Below, piece by piece: positions 11,387-23,731 of a stretch of DNA of 64,000 bases. Origin of the DNA: Amaurobius ferox (taxonomy: Eukaryota > Arthropoda > Arachnida > Araneae > Amaurobiidae). A program made the position numbers and the translations under genes. The notes beneath the pieces are model-generated. The model had not been told where the DNA came from. It did not search any database and saw nothing but the letters and a program-made list of their open reading frames with translations. Location of the stretch: positions 129,394,322-129,458,321 of the forward strand of contig OX578147.1 of the NCBI GenBank assembly GCA_951213105.1, in the 5' to 3' direction. How positions within the stretch are numbered: position 1 is the stretch's first letter; every line of letters begins with the position of its first letter.

Positions 11387-11715
11387 TCGACAACTACCTT
11401 CCATTATTCATCAAAGAGGAAGAAACTGCCGTTGTCAGTGACCCATGGAGTCCAGACATTGTGTACACTGCTCAAGCCTTCGATGAGGACATGGGCACGA
11501 CATGTCCTGAGGACTCCATACTGTGCGACTGCGCAGAAGTGAGCTATTCCATTTCCGCTGGCAACTCGGACAGGCTGTTCTATATCAACAACTTTACGGG
11601 TGATATCTACGTCAAAGAGGCCTCACAGGTGGTGTCAGGAATAACTTATAACCTGACGATAACAGCTAGTACAATGAAGGGAAAAGTTAGTCCTTCGCCC
11701 AGAGCACATATGCAG
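11387..11715 (+). CDS. Exon 2: cadherin-like domain
   Basis: Acceptor 'cctttcag', donor 'gtacgc'; two bases complete the split codon from exon 1 and the exon ends in phase 0. It encodes about 109 residues that start DNYLPLFIKEEE, the cadherin opening (DNxPxF). They continue through AFDEDMG (the DxD/DE calcium-binding position), a Cys-rich insert (TCPEDSILCDCAE), VSYSISAGNSDRLFYINNFTGDIYV (the cadherin YxIxxGN..FxIxxxTGxIxV pattern), and GITYNLTITAS. Sequons are at NFT and NLT. Unusual: the Cys insert and the lack of a clean second LDRE motif. Probably adhesive or protein-binding, extracellular. Confidence 0.85.
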
Positions 11716-12857
11716 GTACGCAATAAGATGACAGTAAGGTAGTTTTTCTCATTCTTCTTCATCTCAGCTATTTTAAAGTAACAACTAGCTTAGTAGGTAA
11801 AATTCTTCAACGAACCCTTTAATTCTAAGTAGTTCTAGAATGGTACGATAATAGCGATGGATTTGAAAATTAGTTAATCGCTCACAAAGAACAAAATGAT
11901 TTTTTGAGTTGTGGATTACAAAACGGGATATTTATTCAGGGTGTTTAGAAAAAAGTGAACAGTATAAGATATTTAGAGTTGTTGGTTATAGACACAAAGT
12001 TCCAATTGCAGAAATGATACAAATAGCGAAGTTATGCAAAATATATTTTTGTAAAAAATTAAAAAATAAATAAATTTTTATGCAGCCCACCTAGCGAAAA
12101 ATATTGGCCATACTAAATTTAATCAAACTGAAAATAAAATTGGATGTCAAAAATGTAAATTTAAGACGAATTAAAATGTCAAACTTCCTAACTTACACTA
12201 CTTTATCGGGGTTTTTTGATACGATTGCAGTCATCGCACTTCATGAATCCAGGAATCGTTCACAAATTGAATCTATTCACAGATATCATTTAGTAGCGTT
12301 TTAAAGCGATTTTTTTTTAGCAGTTAGTCATTGAAAGTGTTAGAGACAGACAGGCGATTAGGGTTAACAGTCATTTTAAAACCCTTAAATAGGATATAAA
12401 ACTGAAAATAGTCTGCCAGATGTTTTCCTAACATAATCTACCGTAAATTTGCATGTCCTTTATTTTTTAAAATCGATTTGAGATCGATTGCATTCGGAAC
12501 TAGGAAATCGGTTGCATTCGCCGTAAATCATCATCTGACAGAGTACGGTATTACTGAACAGCGGTATAATTTAAACTCTAGTTTTGTAGCAGCGTTACTT
12601 ATTGAATGCTTAAATACAAACTGTGAATCGCCTTAATAGTGACGTAATGACTTTACTAAAATATTTGCATGAAATATGTTTAAATGAGCAGCAAATGTTT
12701 CAGTAACTATGTGCAACGGAAATTAATTTGTGTGTGCACTCTTATTTCCTAATGAAAATTTTAATCCATGAAAGCTATGTCAAATTTGACCGTATTACAG
12801 CCGCATTTTTATCTGCTTTACTAAATACAGTATGGGTAATATTTGTGTAATTTTTTA
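11716..12857. other. Intron sequence, no gene seen
   Basis: AT-rich intron with a mariner-like terminus 'cagggtgtttagaaaa' near 11937. No frame shows domain signal. Confidence 0.4.
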
Positions 12858-13810
12858 TTTTCCTTATATACATAATGTATAAGGAAAGTATTGTGACGCG
12901 GTCGAAAATTCGAATTCGAGTTTTCGACGGAAGAACACGTTTCAAGCATCCCTAATCACGAATCAAACATTTTTGAAGTGATGTATGTGTGTGTGTGTGA
13001 AAGTATGTGTGTGTATGTGAAAGTATGTGTGTGTGTCAGTGAGTCTGTGGACCGATTCGAACAAAATTTGGTACAAAAATCTCAGTCTGTAAAGCCTGGA
13101 AGAAGCCTATTGTTTTTATACGCAATCGAATATTCAGAATCCCCCTACATTTTCGAGTGAAATTTTGTCAAAAAATCAAAACCGCTAATAAAGTTACGCA
13201 AATAGACATTTCTTATGTAATTTTTCATTAGAAAACGATTGACATAAATTTTAGAACGCTAACATGAACCGTTCTCGAGATATTGCACATTTTTCAAAAA
13301 CATTATCAAAAATTCATCTAAAATAAAAATAAAAGTATTTCCTATTGAGAAACATGTTCACTTTTCATATGTAATACCATACGATAAATTTAATGACATC
13401 ATTCTCGTGGATCTAGCTCGTTCCATTCATTGAAAAAGATACTTTGTGTAATATTTCTGTATTTGAACACCAATAGTCATTTATTTGCTGTAAGAATAAC
13501 TTATTTCTTCGTCCGTAACGCTTGGCGAGATTTTAGCGACGAATTTGGTGGAATGTCGCCAACTTGGCGACTTTTTTAAATGTTGCTAAATTGACGGAAA
13601 ACTCGCCAAATGGATAAAAATGGCGCTAAATCAATGACGACTCATTGATGATGACGACATGGAAAATGACGACTCATTGACGAAAATTCAATATCTTGGA
13701 AAGAATATAAATAACTACTATAAAAATAATCTATTATTTTTTTACTGAAAAAGTAGTAAATTGATTGCATTATATAAGGAAAGTCATGTGCTGCCCACAT
13801 CAGACTTTTT
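12858..13810 (+). repeat. Family B repeat, copy 1
   Basis: Opens with a near-palindrome (ttccttatatacataatgtataaggaa), then a GT-rich part, 'gccaacttggcgac' blocks, and ends 'tataaggaaagtcatgtgctgcccacatcaga' plus T. Highly similar to 22690-23731 and 26742-27690. No coding frame survives. Confidence 0.8.
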
Positions 13811-15061
13811 TATCTTTCTACGATCAGCCCTGTCGCTTTAATAATAAAAAAAAACTCTTTACTTGTAATAACTTTGTCGTAGTAGCTATCGACCAAACAG
13901 CTTATTATATGGCCGAGTACGCACGCTTCGTAAACTTAATATGGCTTAAATAAGCACCTGTACACGCCTTAACTCTCTTCGCGGGCGTTAATAGACTTTT
14001 ATTAGTTTAAGCTAAAAATATAGTATATAAGCGAACTGCGATAAGTAAACGTGTACACTCACTACGATGGTGCATATAATCTGTATAAGCAATCCGGATA
14101 CTCAAACTATTCGGGCGCAATACGTTCGAAATAAGTGCTTAAATACACATTTACTCATTACGCGACCTTCATTAGCTCAAGCTACGAAGTGTAGTCTTTA
14201 AAACTAAGATTTATCATAAGTAGAAGAGATAAGATATGATCCAATTTGAGAAATATATAAAATTGCAGAGATTTTTAATAAAATATAGGCTCAAGGGGGG
14301 TCTGTAGCATTTAATTTTATTCACTTGGGGAATAGGAGATGCTGAACTTGCTTAAAATAAACACTACGTTCTCAATAATATTAATATATGAAAATATTTG
14401 CAATAACGAAAAAGTCCCTTAGAGTAAAAAGTAACATTAAATAGTAAGTGCTATCTTCTAAGATTTTTGTACGATTTCGGAGATTTTTGAGTGAATACTT
14501 AAAAAAATGTGCATTTAAATGCATCAAAAATATCTCACTAAAATTAATTCTATAATTATTTTCTAATTTTAGCTAATCACGATATAAATCCTAATTAATG
14601 GCGAAACAGCAATCGGTTTCCATACGGACACGTTGTCTGGGATTTTTCGAAATGTCCGGTTCATTTCCGTGAATTAAATTTTAATTGTAAATTAAAAAAA
14701 TTCGGAAGAAATTTGCTTTTTAACACTCGCAATGTTTAAACAAATTGGAATTAAAAAAAAAAATGTCTCTGAAGTATCGCAGGCTCTGACTAAACTATGA
14801 CTGTACCACCTTATCTTGAATTTGCTAATGCTCTGAACTCAAGACACGCAGACATTCTCTTTCGTTATTATATGGATAAACTCTTATCTTCTCCCGTTTT
14901 CAACAAACCAATAACTCTCATCTTCTCTCATTCTCAACAAGCCAATAACTCTTATCTTTTCCCTTTCTTAGCAAACCAATCACTCTCCAGTGGCGGCTCG
15001 TGAGCGATATATCGAAGGGGCTCTCGAGGGGGCGCTCTATGTATTTATGCCTATATATGTG

Positions 15062-15062
<1 letters not shown>
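13811..15062. other. Intron sequence, no gene seen
   Basis: AT-rich and without domain signal. 14797-15000 contains loose repeats of 'aaccaataactct(c/t)atctt', which recur at 17280-17400. Confidence 0.4.

Positions 15063-15111
<49 letters not shown>
15063..15111. repeat. (TA)n microsatellite
   Basis: About 24 TA units in an uninterrupted run. Confidence 0.9.
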
Positions 15112-15116
<5 letters not shown>

Positions 15117-15299
15117 ATGTGTGTATACATATACGTATTTTGGGCTTAGAGACGGGTGTATTAAGAATGTATTAAGTAAACGTCGGATGTATTAAGTAAA
15201 ATAACATACCTTTCACCTGTTCGCTCATTCATGACAATCCTGGACACATGTGAACGTATTCCTCCTGGTAAAAACGTTACATAGTCCTAATTTACATTA

Positions 15300-16235
15300 A
15301 AGTAAAATTGTGGGAACTAGTTAAACTAAAAGTTACGCCCAGGGGGGGGGGGTTAACTAAAAAATAGGCATATACTGGCGATAAGTACAGATAGTTCAGA
15401 GACTATAGCCACCAGTAGAATCAAAATCGGTGGATTAGGAGGCGAAATGGAAAATTGGGGGAGAGGGCGACTGAAGTAAAAGTTACGCTCAGGGATTTGT
15501 CCCGTTAAAGATGCATATTCAGGTGACATGTACAAATGCTACTGAGATTATAGCCGCCGTCAGAACAAAAATCGTTCAATTAGGAACAGATATGTAAAAT
15601 CGTAAAGGATAGTTAAACTAAAATTTACACTCGGGTGTTGACACGAAAATATGTATATCTAGGCGACATGTACAAATGTTGCTGAGACTATAGTCACCAG
15701 CAGAATCAAAATCGCTCAATTAGGAACTGATATGTAAAATTGTGAGAGCTAGTTAAACTAAAAGTTACGCCCAGGGAGTTGACACTAAAAACGCATGTAT
15801 ATTATATCCATCAAATATGTATATCAAGGTGTGACGTACATATGGTGCAGACTACAACCATCAGCAGAATCAAAATCGCTCAATTGGGAGGTGAGATGGG
15901 ACATTTGGGGGGGGGGGGGGCGTTAACTGAAGTAAAAGTTATACTCAGAGCGTTGTCACAACAAAGATGCATAGCTAAGTGATATGTACAAATGGTGCAT
16001 AGACTATAGCTACTCGCAGAACTACAATCGCTCAATTAGGAAGCGAAATGAAAAATTGTGGGACTAGTTAAACTAAAAGTTACGCCCAGGGAGCTGGCAC
16101 AAAATATGTATATTCAGGTGACACGTACAGAGGGTTCAGAGATTATAACCATCATCAGAATCAAAATCGTTTAATTAGAGGCCGAGATAAGATATTTGGA
16201 AATCTACCTCAAGTAAAATTTACGCCCAGGAGGTA
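15300..16235 (+). repeat. Diverged tandem satellite, about 140-180-bp units
   Basis: The block 'agttaaactaaaagttacgcccaggg' recurs near 15318, 15470, 15610, 15750, 15930, 16065 and 16209. Each is followed by 'gcatat..gg(t/c)gacatgtacaaatg..gagactatagcc' and 'agaatcaaaatcgctcaattagga'. About six and a half units, 75-90% alike by eye. A poly-G run in two units adds length. Confidence 0.8.
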
Positions 16236-17721
16236 TCTGAGCAACGTAATCACCAGCTGGGGTCAAACGTTCGAGGGAAACGACGTCAGATAAAAGGATA
16301 ATGTTGAAAATCTAATTTTAAAGTTTTTTTTAAAAAATATTTAGAATTTCTTTAATTTTTAGGTATTTTGAATGTTAAATAGCTGAAAAAGTAAAGCAGC
16401 TGAATAGGTCACGTGACCCCTCAAACTAAATGTCCGAAACAACACATTTCGGAAAGTGTCACTAAAAATAACCTATCGGTCACGGGTATGCCAAAAATTA
16501 GAAACTCTGACGTTTAAAGAATTAATTTTAAATCAAACATATTGGAATTCGTCGCCAGCAGATCAGCCAGAGCACAGAAATGCCACAAATCAGAAATGAT
16601 CCCTTTCTCGAAGGACATAACCACACTACATTAGAAATGACATAATGCGAAGCAACTTCAATATGTAAGACAGCTAGCTGGGTAATGTGATCCCTCAATC
16701 TCAAACAACACATTTTACTCACATTTTATTTTTTTACTTACATTTTATTTTTTTTTTTTAGAAAGAGAACAAGCACATTCTTAAATGTAAAAAAATGAAG
16801 CCAAATTAGCTAAACCGAGCCAATTTGAGAGGTCCCTTTTCTTGTTTCACTACTTTTCTATTTCTCTTTGGCAAGAAGCGCTCGCAAAACGCGACACGTA
16901 ACAAGTTCTAAAACTGCAATGTGTGTTTTTATCGCGCCAAATTTATGATATTGTTCCCATACCATTCGTTCGCTCATGAGAAGCCCGTGAAAGGGACGCG
17001 GCTTTAAGAAATATCCCTGTATTTTCCCCTATGTGTTGAAAATTCGATGCACTACAGCTTTTGTGGATCTCTTATCGTCACGAAAGCTGTAGTGCTGCAA
17101 TCTAGTGACATATTTCATCACTATTCTTAATTCAATTGAATTGAAAATTCAGATTTTTTTTCAAGAGGAATTGTGATAAATCTATATAGCTAAAAAAATA
17201 ATTTGGAGTGTTTTCTCAAGGGTGTCGCTCATCCCAGTGCCCCCCCCCCCCCCAATGACCGCCCCTGCTCTTATCTTCTCCCATTCTCCATAAGCCAATC
17301 ACTATTACCTCCTCCCATTCTCAACAAACCAATAACTCTAATTTACTCCAATTTTCAAGTAATCAGTACCTCTAATCTACACCTATTCTCAACCAGCTAA
17401 TAAACTAAATGAACAGAAATAAATGGAATCTAAGCAATTTCTCTTCCACTCTGTGAATATCCACATTCTCTTCGTTGAAGATAGTGGAAAACTTGCTTCA
17501 ATATTGTTTGTTCCCAGTACATTTACAATAACTCTAAACTCATGCTCTGATCGGATAAGTAGCTACATCAAGTCATGCAATTGCGCATGTCCCAAATGAT
17601 GCAATTTGATTTAATATAATACCATTCTGTTCGTTACTGAAATTTTTTTATGACACATAATTAAAATTTATGCACCTCAGTAAATTTTGTTGTCTGATCG
17701 AACCATTTATTTTGTTTACAG
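16236..17721. other. Intron sequence, no gene seen
   Basis: AT-rich with a poly-C run at about 17241. No coding signal. Confidence 0.4.
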
Positions 17722-17826
17722 CTGAAAGTGGTAATAGACGATCTTCATCACCATTTGCAAGAAGTCCTGAAGCAGAATGTTTTGTCTTGGCTTGGAGATG
17801 ACACTCTCTCTAGATCGAAGAGAAGT
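17722..17826 (+). CDS. Exon 3: end of cadherin-like domain and furin-type site
   Basis: Acceptor 'ttgtttacag', donor GTGAGT (best match of the possible GTs and the one keeping phase 0). Encodes 35 residues: LKVVIDDLHHHLQ closes the cadherin-like fold (final beta strand ending in xVxIxD), followed by a linker and SRSKRS. RSKR-S is a canonical R-x-K-R proprotein convertase (furin) site. Its place between the cadherin-like part and the repeated modules suggests that the precursor is cut into two chains. Short exon, missed by length-based callers. I infer the cleavage; the sequence shows only the site. Confidence 0.75.
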
Positions 17827-18417
17827 GTGAGTAAAGTTTTCAAATATCTTATAAGCAAATTGGTGTCGGTCTGGTTCATTAGGGCTTTAAGGAACGTCCC
17901 CAATAACTTCGGAATAAAATGACCCTAAGTGTACACGTTCGGCTAATTGCTGTAAAGTTACCATACCTGATTAAATAAAAGTGCTTGCAGCGCCCACAGC
18001 AGATGACTTAAGAAGTTAGAAACGTGAACTCGGTAACAAAGTGAGATAGAAGAATTGTCAGTTACAAAATAATAGAACATCGTTTGATTTGTAGAACTAA
18101 ACATCAGTAACAAGCATGGAGGGAAATAAGTACCTGTCTTACTCCGTCGGCTGTTCAGATACGCAGTGACACAACAATAATATGGAACGGTGGTTAACGA
18201 CTTATGGGGGTATGCAAATAAGGACAGTGATGTATTACCCATCTGTGAGATAAAAAGATAATTTAAACAGTCTTTACACTACAATCCTGTATATGTAAGA
18301 ATTTTGCAATGCATCATTCTTGAATATGGCAGAAATTCGCCCATAACCATATTGTGTCAGATAAATGTCTTCTATAAATGATTGTGTCGATTCCTAAGTT
18401 GAGAATACTCTACTATT
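17827..18417. other. Intron sequence, no gene seen
   Basis: AT-rich, no domain signal on either strand. Confidence 0.4.
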
Positions 18418-18617
18418 CCTAATAATAATCCTACTAATTTGACAACTTTCTACTTTTTCTAATAATAATCCTACTAATTTGACACCTTTCTACTTTTCCT
18501 AATAATAATCCTACTAATTTGACTACTTTCTACTATTCCAAATAATAATCCTACTAATTTGACAACTTTCTGCTTTTCCTAATAATAATCCTACTAATTT
18601 GACAATGTTCTACTAAT
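18418..18617 (+). repeat. 40-bp tandem repeat
   Basis: Five units of 'cctaataataatcctactaatttgac' plus 'aactttctactttt', exact 40-bp spacing with scattered substitutions. Decayed half units continue to about 18680. Confidence 0.9.
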
Positions 18618-19491
18618 CCTAATAATTTGGCAATGCTCTACAAATTCTACTAATTTGACATACCTTTATTAATCCTATTAATTTAATAATACTAAATTGT
18701 TCAAATATTTTTCTCCCCTAATTTTCGAAGATAATTTCTTCAAATCTCCGTCAAAAGAGCAGTAATCACTTTTATTAAATTGGGCACGATCACTTTTATA
18801 TAGGCCTAACGTATACACTCAAGAACTTTCCATTCTGATGTAATAGGGCTGTTTAAGGACAGGTTTGTGGCAAGGTTTGTGTTGAGTTTCCACTTATATG
18901 TAGCCCGTGTAAAGGTAACATATATTCAATCAAATAAAATAGTCGTGGAAGACTGACACACATGAATCAATTGTGTTATCTGGGATAAATATACACTTTT
19001 ATATACAGTTTGAATATATAAAATAATATATATAGACATTATACAGGCACGCTTCAAATTATTTGAGATAATGGGCATTATAGCCTTTATACATTCTGAG
19101 TTACACAGAAATACCCGTGAAGTCAAATCAGCACTAATTAAATTTACTTTAGTAAAATTGGTCCGGGGGAGGAGGTAAGATACGGAGCATTTGCGAAGAA
19201 TTAATAGGGAAAGGTAAGAATATAAAGCTCATCAATTGGGATATTTTAGGCACACTCTGTGTGCTGTGAAGACCAGCCTTACATCGGGGGAACGCCACTG
19301 GATTGGCGATTTTGCATCTATGTTACCGAAATATTTTTCCTTTTTCTGGAAAAATAAACACATTTTCAGGCACACCACATCTAAAAAAAGTCAGCAAGTG
19401 AAGTTCGAAGAAAATTGTTGCTGCCCATGTTGAAGGAAAGTGATATCACACCTTATCCCCCGTAGTACAGTGTCTAGAACTAACCCGTAGT
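18618..19491. other. Intron sequence, no gene seen
   Basis: No domain signal. The end holds a duplicated 'cgtagtacagtgtctagaa' (19461 and 19487) bordering the next element. Confidence 0.4.
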
Positions 19492-19980
19492 ACAGTGTCT
19501 AGAATTTTTAGATGCACATGTTCTTGAGTTATACCAAAAACAAGTAAAGTCCTATGGCGGGCCCAGGACGGGCTAACCCGATAAGCTTCGAAATCGAAAG
19601 AACTGAAATGTACCACAAGAGAGAACGTCATACCGAATTTCACGTTACTGTGATGAATGAACTTGATTATTTTGGATCTCAAATGCTTGAATAATCACAG
19701 ATAAAGTTAAATGAAACTTAAAAATACGAATATATCCCTAGCTCAATCTCTCTGAAAATCAAATGACTTTTTGTGTATACTACTTGTAATAATTACTCCA
19801 AATCTCACACAAATTCATCAATTATTTTCAAAGATATCGGCCATTTCATTTGCATTAAATCCCCATTAGTTTCAATGTTAACTCCTCCGCTTTCAACCGC
19901 TTATCCGAGACCAACGCCATCTGGCGGAGGTGGTTTTTAGGGAACCTGTTTTTCGCCACACTATTCCTTCTAGACACTGT
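19492..19980. mobile_element. 489-bp non-autonomous TIR element, 9-bp target duplication
   Basis: Terminal inverted repeats ACAGTGTCTAGAA (19492-19504) and TTCTAGACACTGT (19968-19980) are flanked by the direct repeat ACCCGTAGT (19483-19491 and 19981-19989). No transposase inside. The 9-bp duplication fits Mutator-like elements but the boundary could shift by a base, so the superfamily is open. Confidence 0.6.
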
Positions 19981-20355
19981 ACCCGTAGTCTAGGGATCAG
20001 CCCCTCGTGCTAGCAATACATTTGGTTATAAAAGTTCTTTGTTTGCGAAATTTTGTAATATCACTTTTCGTGACTGACTGTCGCACAGTTTGTGATCCCT
20101 GTCAGTACCCTCTATGAAATATCTGAGTTCGAAATTTAATATCATAAAGATTTTCTTAGGAACCCTGTACAGTTCCCATTGATGAAGTTCATAAATGGTC
20201 TAAAACTCTCTAAAACCCTGATTTAGCCATGCTCGACTACTATCATAATGAATGTGATTTGTATAAAATATAAATTGGTGTTATATGTGAAAACTGAAGC
20301 ACATAATGAAACCATAAGATAATTTCATACCCCACAAACTTAATTTCTGTTTCAG
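19981..20355. other. Intron sequence before exon 4
   Basis: No gene; ends in the exon 4 acceptor 'aatttctgtttcag'. Confidence 0.4.
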
Positions 20356-20646
20356 ACCGAGAACGATAATTACATGACTGAATTCAACTTCACACTAACA
20401 GCCGGTGAACTAGAAACCATGGAGGTCGGAAGGAGACTGGACTTCCGACTGGAGATTGTGATTCCCAAGACGGACTCCATGGACCTGACTTTAGAATTGT
20501 TCACAAAGGAAATAGGAAACGGCAACTACACGCCAGTCCTAGCCCTGTTCAATGTGATGATGGAAGACAAGCCGGAAGGATTGAGCTTTTCTAAAGGGGA
20601 TGAACCACACATTGAAATGCTGCTTAGCGATGAGATCATGACAGCA
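20356..20646 (+). CDS. Exon 4: first half of repeat module 1
   Basis: Acceptor 'tgtttcag', donor 'gtaaga', phases 0-0, 97 codons. Starts TENDNYMTEFNFTLTAGELETMEVG; the 'FxxTLTAGxL..xEVG' opening recurs in exon 9 as RTTAGDLSTKEVG. It continues with beta-rich text (MDLTLELFT, NYTPVLALFNV) and ends LLSDEIMTA. Alternating hydrophobics suggest an immunoglobulin-like beta sandwich; the next exon's ITFGDVKN resembles the DUF11/conserved-repeat type, but that is only a resemblance. Sequons NFT and NYT. Directly follows the RSKR site, so this would form the N-terminus of the mature second chain. Confidence 0.85.
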
Positions 20647-22201
20647 GTAAGAAATTCCTTAACTCTATAATCAAAATTAGAAGCTAATAAATTTAAATTT
20701 ACTTGATTAATTAATTAGTTAAAACAATGCGGTTAGAATATAATTGTAAAACAACGTCAGTGGCAATTAATTTTAGATATACGTGGCGTCCTCTGCGATT
20801 TAAATGTGAAAATTAAAGAAACATTCATATTGCTTTTAAAATTTTGTTTAAAATATTTAATTTAAATCCCTTGTAACAAATGAACAGTATAAGAATCTAT
20901 GTTTTCAATATGTAAAATTATCTGCGCAGGTATGTCTGAATGATAAAACCTCCTGGTCCCGTTTGTAAACGAATTTATAAAACTATGAAGTTTGGTGTTC
21001 CAACAACCATTTAATCGCATTCAGAAACACGGAATTTATTAAATGTCCAAACCAAAACAAGTGGCTTAAAAACGTGAAAATATGCATTTTTTTTATATTC
21101 TCCTTTATTCCGCAGTCTTTTATGCATTATATATTTTAAAAGTAGTTTTGATCAAATATTATTTGAATATAATTGATGACGTAGCTCATTCCAAAATAAA
21201 AGAAAAGGAATTTCTTTGCAAAACAACAAAAATGTGAAGTAAAATAAATAGTCTATCTATCCCATGAGGTGCAGCACAGAGGATCTTATGAGCGCTCTGT
21301 ATTTTCTGTCTTAGTATGAAACTTTCTCGTTTTCAGTATTCTAATTTTTAACTTCGTCAGCTTTTGCGAGTTTTGATTGGAAACTCTTTGTGTTTTTCTT
21401 CCAGAAGCGGTAGATTTTGGATTTTTTTTAACTTTTCGAATAGGTCTTGGTAAAATTTGATAGCCACCTGGAGCTCATCATATAGAGAATTTGTTGTCTT
21501 CTCTTTAGACGCAGAACTCCCTGAACTCATCATGATGCTTGTTACAGAATTCATTTTAACGGGTCCTATCCACCCTGTTAATCTATATTTTCTTTGCAAC
21601 GCTCGTTGAGTTCTTACAAGTGCTTTGATTTAATTTCTATTGCAAACCTACAATAACACTGATAAAAAAATATATCCATGCATTCAATATTTGTTACAAA
21701 TATTTTAATAAAATATATTCCTATTGAAAACTAAATAAAAAATTTTGTAGAATTTACCACAAAATTCAAATTTCTAACGAATACTCAAGTTTACAATTGA
21801 TTTTATTAATACCAAACTATACATTAAAAAAAACGGTTAGAAGATGGTTTTCAATCTGAAATTACTATTTATCATATTTGGATTCAGATGGCAAGAAATG
21901 GTGAGCTATGATAGTTCTGGATCTCTTTACCCCTTCGGTCTTCTCTGCCCAACTCTTCCCTGTAATTGTGAAGGATTTAATATCCTAACTATTTCAAAAT
22001 GTCCGTTTATTGCCACGTCCTACGGAATATAACGCATAAGTATCATCCCTTTAGAGCATAACATCCTTTAAAAAGTGGACCGCCTGAGAGTGATACCGCA
22101 CAGGTTGGAAATCAATACTCTAGTCGTAATTGTCCTATGTGACCTCCAAATGTTCCCTAAAGTACTAATTCTCCTTTGATGCTATTCTATTCTTTTTCCA
22201 G
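20647..22201. other. Intron 4; weak antisense coiled-coil-like ORF
   Basis: AT-rich. On the - strand, 21357-21599 has an 80-codon frame whose ELQVAIKFYQDLFEKLKKIQN part loosely recalls the BRO1/ALIX coiled region (KFYxxL..L.KxQN). It could be a retropseudogene fragment; I do not call it a gene. Confidence 0.3.
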
Positions 22202-22405
22202 TATGACCGAGCCATCATAACTTTTGGGGACGTAAAGAACCCTAACGATGACCCAATTCCCATTTACATGCTGTTTTCGGTAACCCAGATCAAGAACCCT
22301 TTGACCCTCTTTGACACCAAGTACCTCGTGACGGCAGGAGCTGAGTTCGACAAAGAAACGTACGTTTGGGTTGGCCAATCCGAAGTCACCGTGCATAACT
22401 CCACG
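22202..22405 (+). CDS. Exon 5: second half of repeat module 1
   Basis: Acceptor 'tctttttccag', donor 'gtaggt', phases 0-0, 68 codons. Reads YDRAIITFGDVKNPNDDPIPIYMLFSV, then LVTAGAEFDKETYVWVGQSEVTVHNST. The ITFGDVKN..DDPIPIYM strand pair aligns with LNLGIMTNVG..DDGNIINITF (exons 7-8) and FNRIHITGQRNP..NDSMMYIHL (exons 9-10), which defines the module. One sequon (NST) at the end. Extracellular structural role is inferred. Confidence 0.85.
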
Positions 22406-22689
22406 GTAGGTATTGATGTGTATAGAGAGTAAGTACTTCCATATTCATCCCTTGACCATTGTTTTGATATATATATGTCCTCAGTTGAAATGGGTTATTA
22501 TTATGGGTACATACAAAAACACAAGCTGTTCACACATTTTGCAATAGTATTTTTGTGTCAAAACTGAGTCTTGAACGGACGTTTGGGGAATAATAATTTT
22601 AGCCACAAAGTTCTTTACAAAGAGTTTTAAAAATATAAAACCAACTTGCAAAAAAATCCGAGACCTGTAAAAATTTATCTTTTCTTGTT
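22406..22689. other. Intron sequence
   Basis: Nothing recognised; AT-rich. Confidence 0.4.
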
Positions 22690-23731
22690 ACTTTCCTTAT
22701 ATACATAATGTATAAGGAAAGTAATGTGACGGGGTCGAAAATTCAAATTCGAGTTTTCGACGGGAAAGCACGTTTCAAGCATCCCTGCTCATGAATCGAA
22801 CATTTTTGAGGTGATGTCTGTGTGTGTGTGTATATGTGCGTGTGTGAAATTGTGTGTGTATGTGTGTGTGAAAGTGTGTGTGTGTGTGTTTCACTGAGTC
22901 TATGGAGATGATATCTCCCGAATGAATGGAGCGATTCGAATGAAATTTGGTATAAAAATCGCAATCCGTGAATACTGGAAACCTATTATTTTAAATCACA
23001 ATCGAATGTTCAGAACCCCCCTAAATTTTTGAGTCAAATTTTGAAAAAAATCATCAAAAAATCAAAACCTTTAATAAAGTTACGCAAATAGACATTTCTT
23101 AAGTAATTTTTCCTCAGAGAACGATTTACATAAACTTTAGAACGCTAGCATGAACCGTTCTCGCCAGATTGCACACTTTTCAAATAAATTTATCAAAAAA
23201 TCCCATAAATAAAAAAAATATTAACTGTTAAGAAACATGTTCACTTTTCATATGTAATATCATGTGATAAATTTGGTGTCATCATTCTCGTGGATTTAAC
23301 TCATTCCATTCACAAGAAAAGATACTTTGAGTAATACTTGTGTATTTGAACACCAATAGTCATTTATCTGCTGTAAGAATAATTTATTTCTTCATCCATA
23401 ACGCTTGGCAAAATTTTAGTGACGAATTTAGCGGAATGTCCCCAACTTGGCGACATTTTTAAATGTTGCCAAATTAACAAAAATCTCGCCAAATGGATAA
23501 AAATGACGCTAAATCAATTAAAATGACAACTAATTGAAAAAAATTCAATATCTTGGAAAGAATATAAGTATCTACTATAAGAATAATATTTTTTTAACTG
23601 TAAAAGTAGTAAATCCATTGCATTATATAAGGAAAGTCATGTGCTGCCTACATCAGATTTTTTTATAGTAAAACTAGTAAATCCATTGCATTATATAAGG
23701 AAAGTCATGTGCTGCCCACATCAGATTTTTT
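22690..23731 (+). repeat. Family B repeat, copy 2, with duplicated tail
   Basis: Same order as copy 1: palindromic start (ttccttatatacataatgtataaggaa), GT-rich part, 'aacttggcgac' block, tail 'tataaggaaagtcatgtgctgcc(t/c)acatcaga'. The last 65-70 bp (from 'agtaaatccattgcattatat') occur twice, at about 23610-23665 and 23670-23731. Confidence 0.8.

Noticed and set aside
21357..21599. Minus-strand coiled-coil-like 80-codon frame
   Set aside because: A faint resemblance to BRO1/ALIX only; no neighbouring exons or splice sites support a gene.
22743..22964. Frames made of HTHTHT or CVCVCV at about 1.6, 12.98, 22.8, 26.8 and 59.8 kb
   Set aside because: Translation of GT/CA microsatellites in families B and C; no protein signal.
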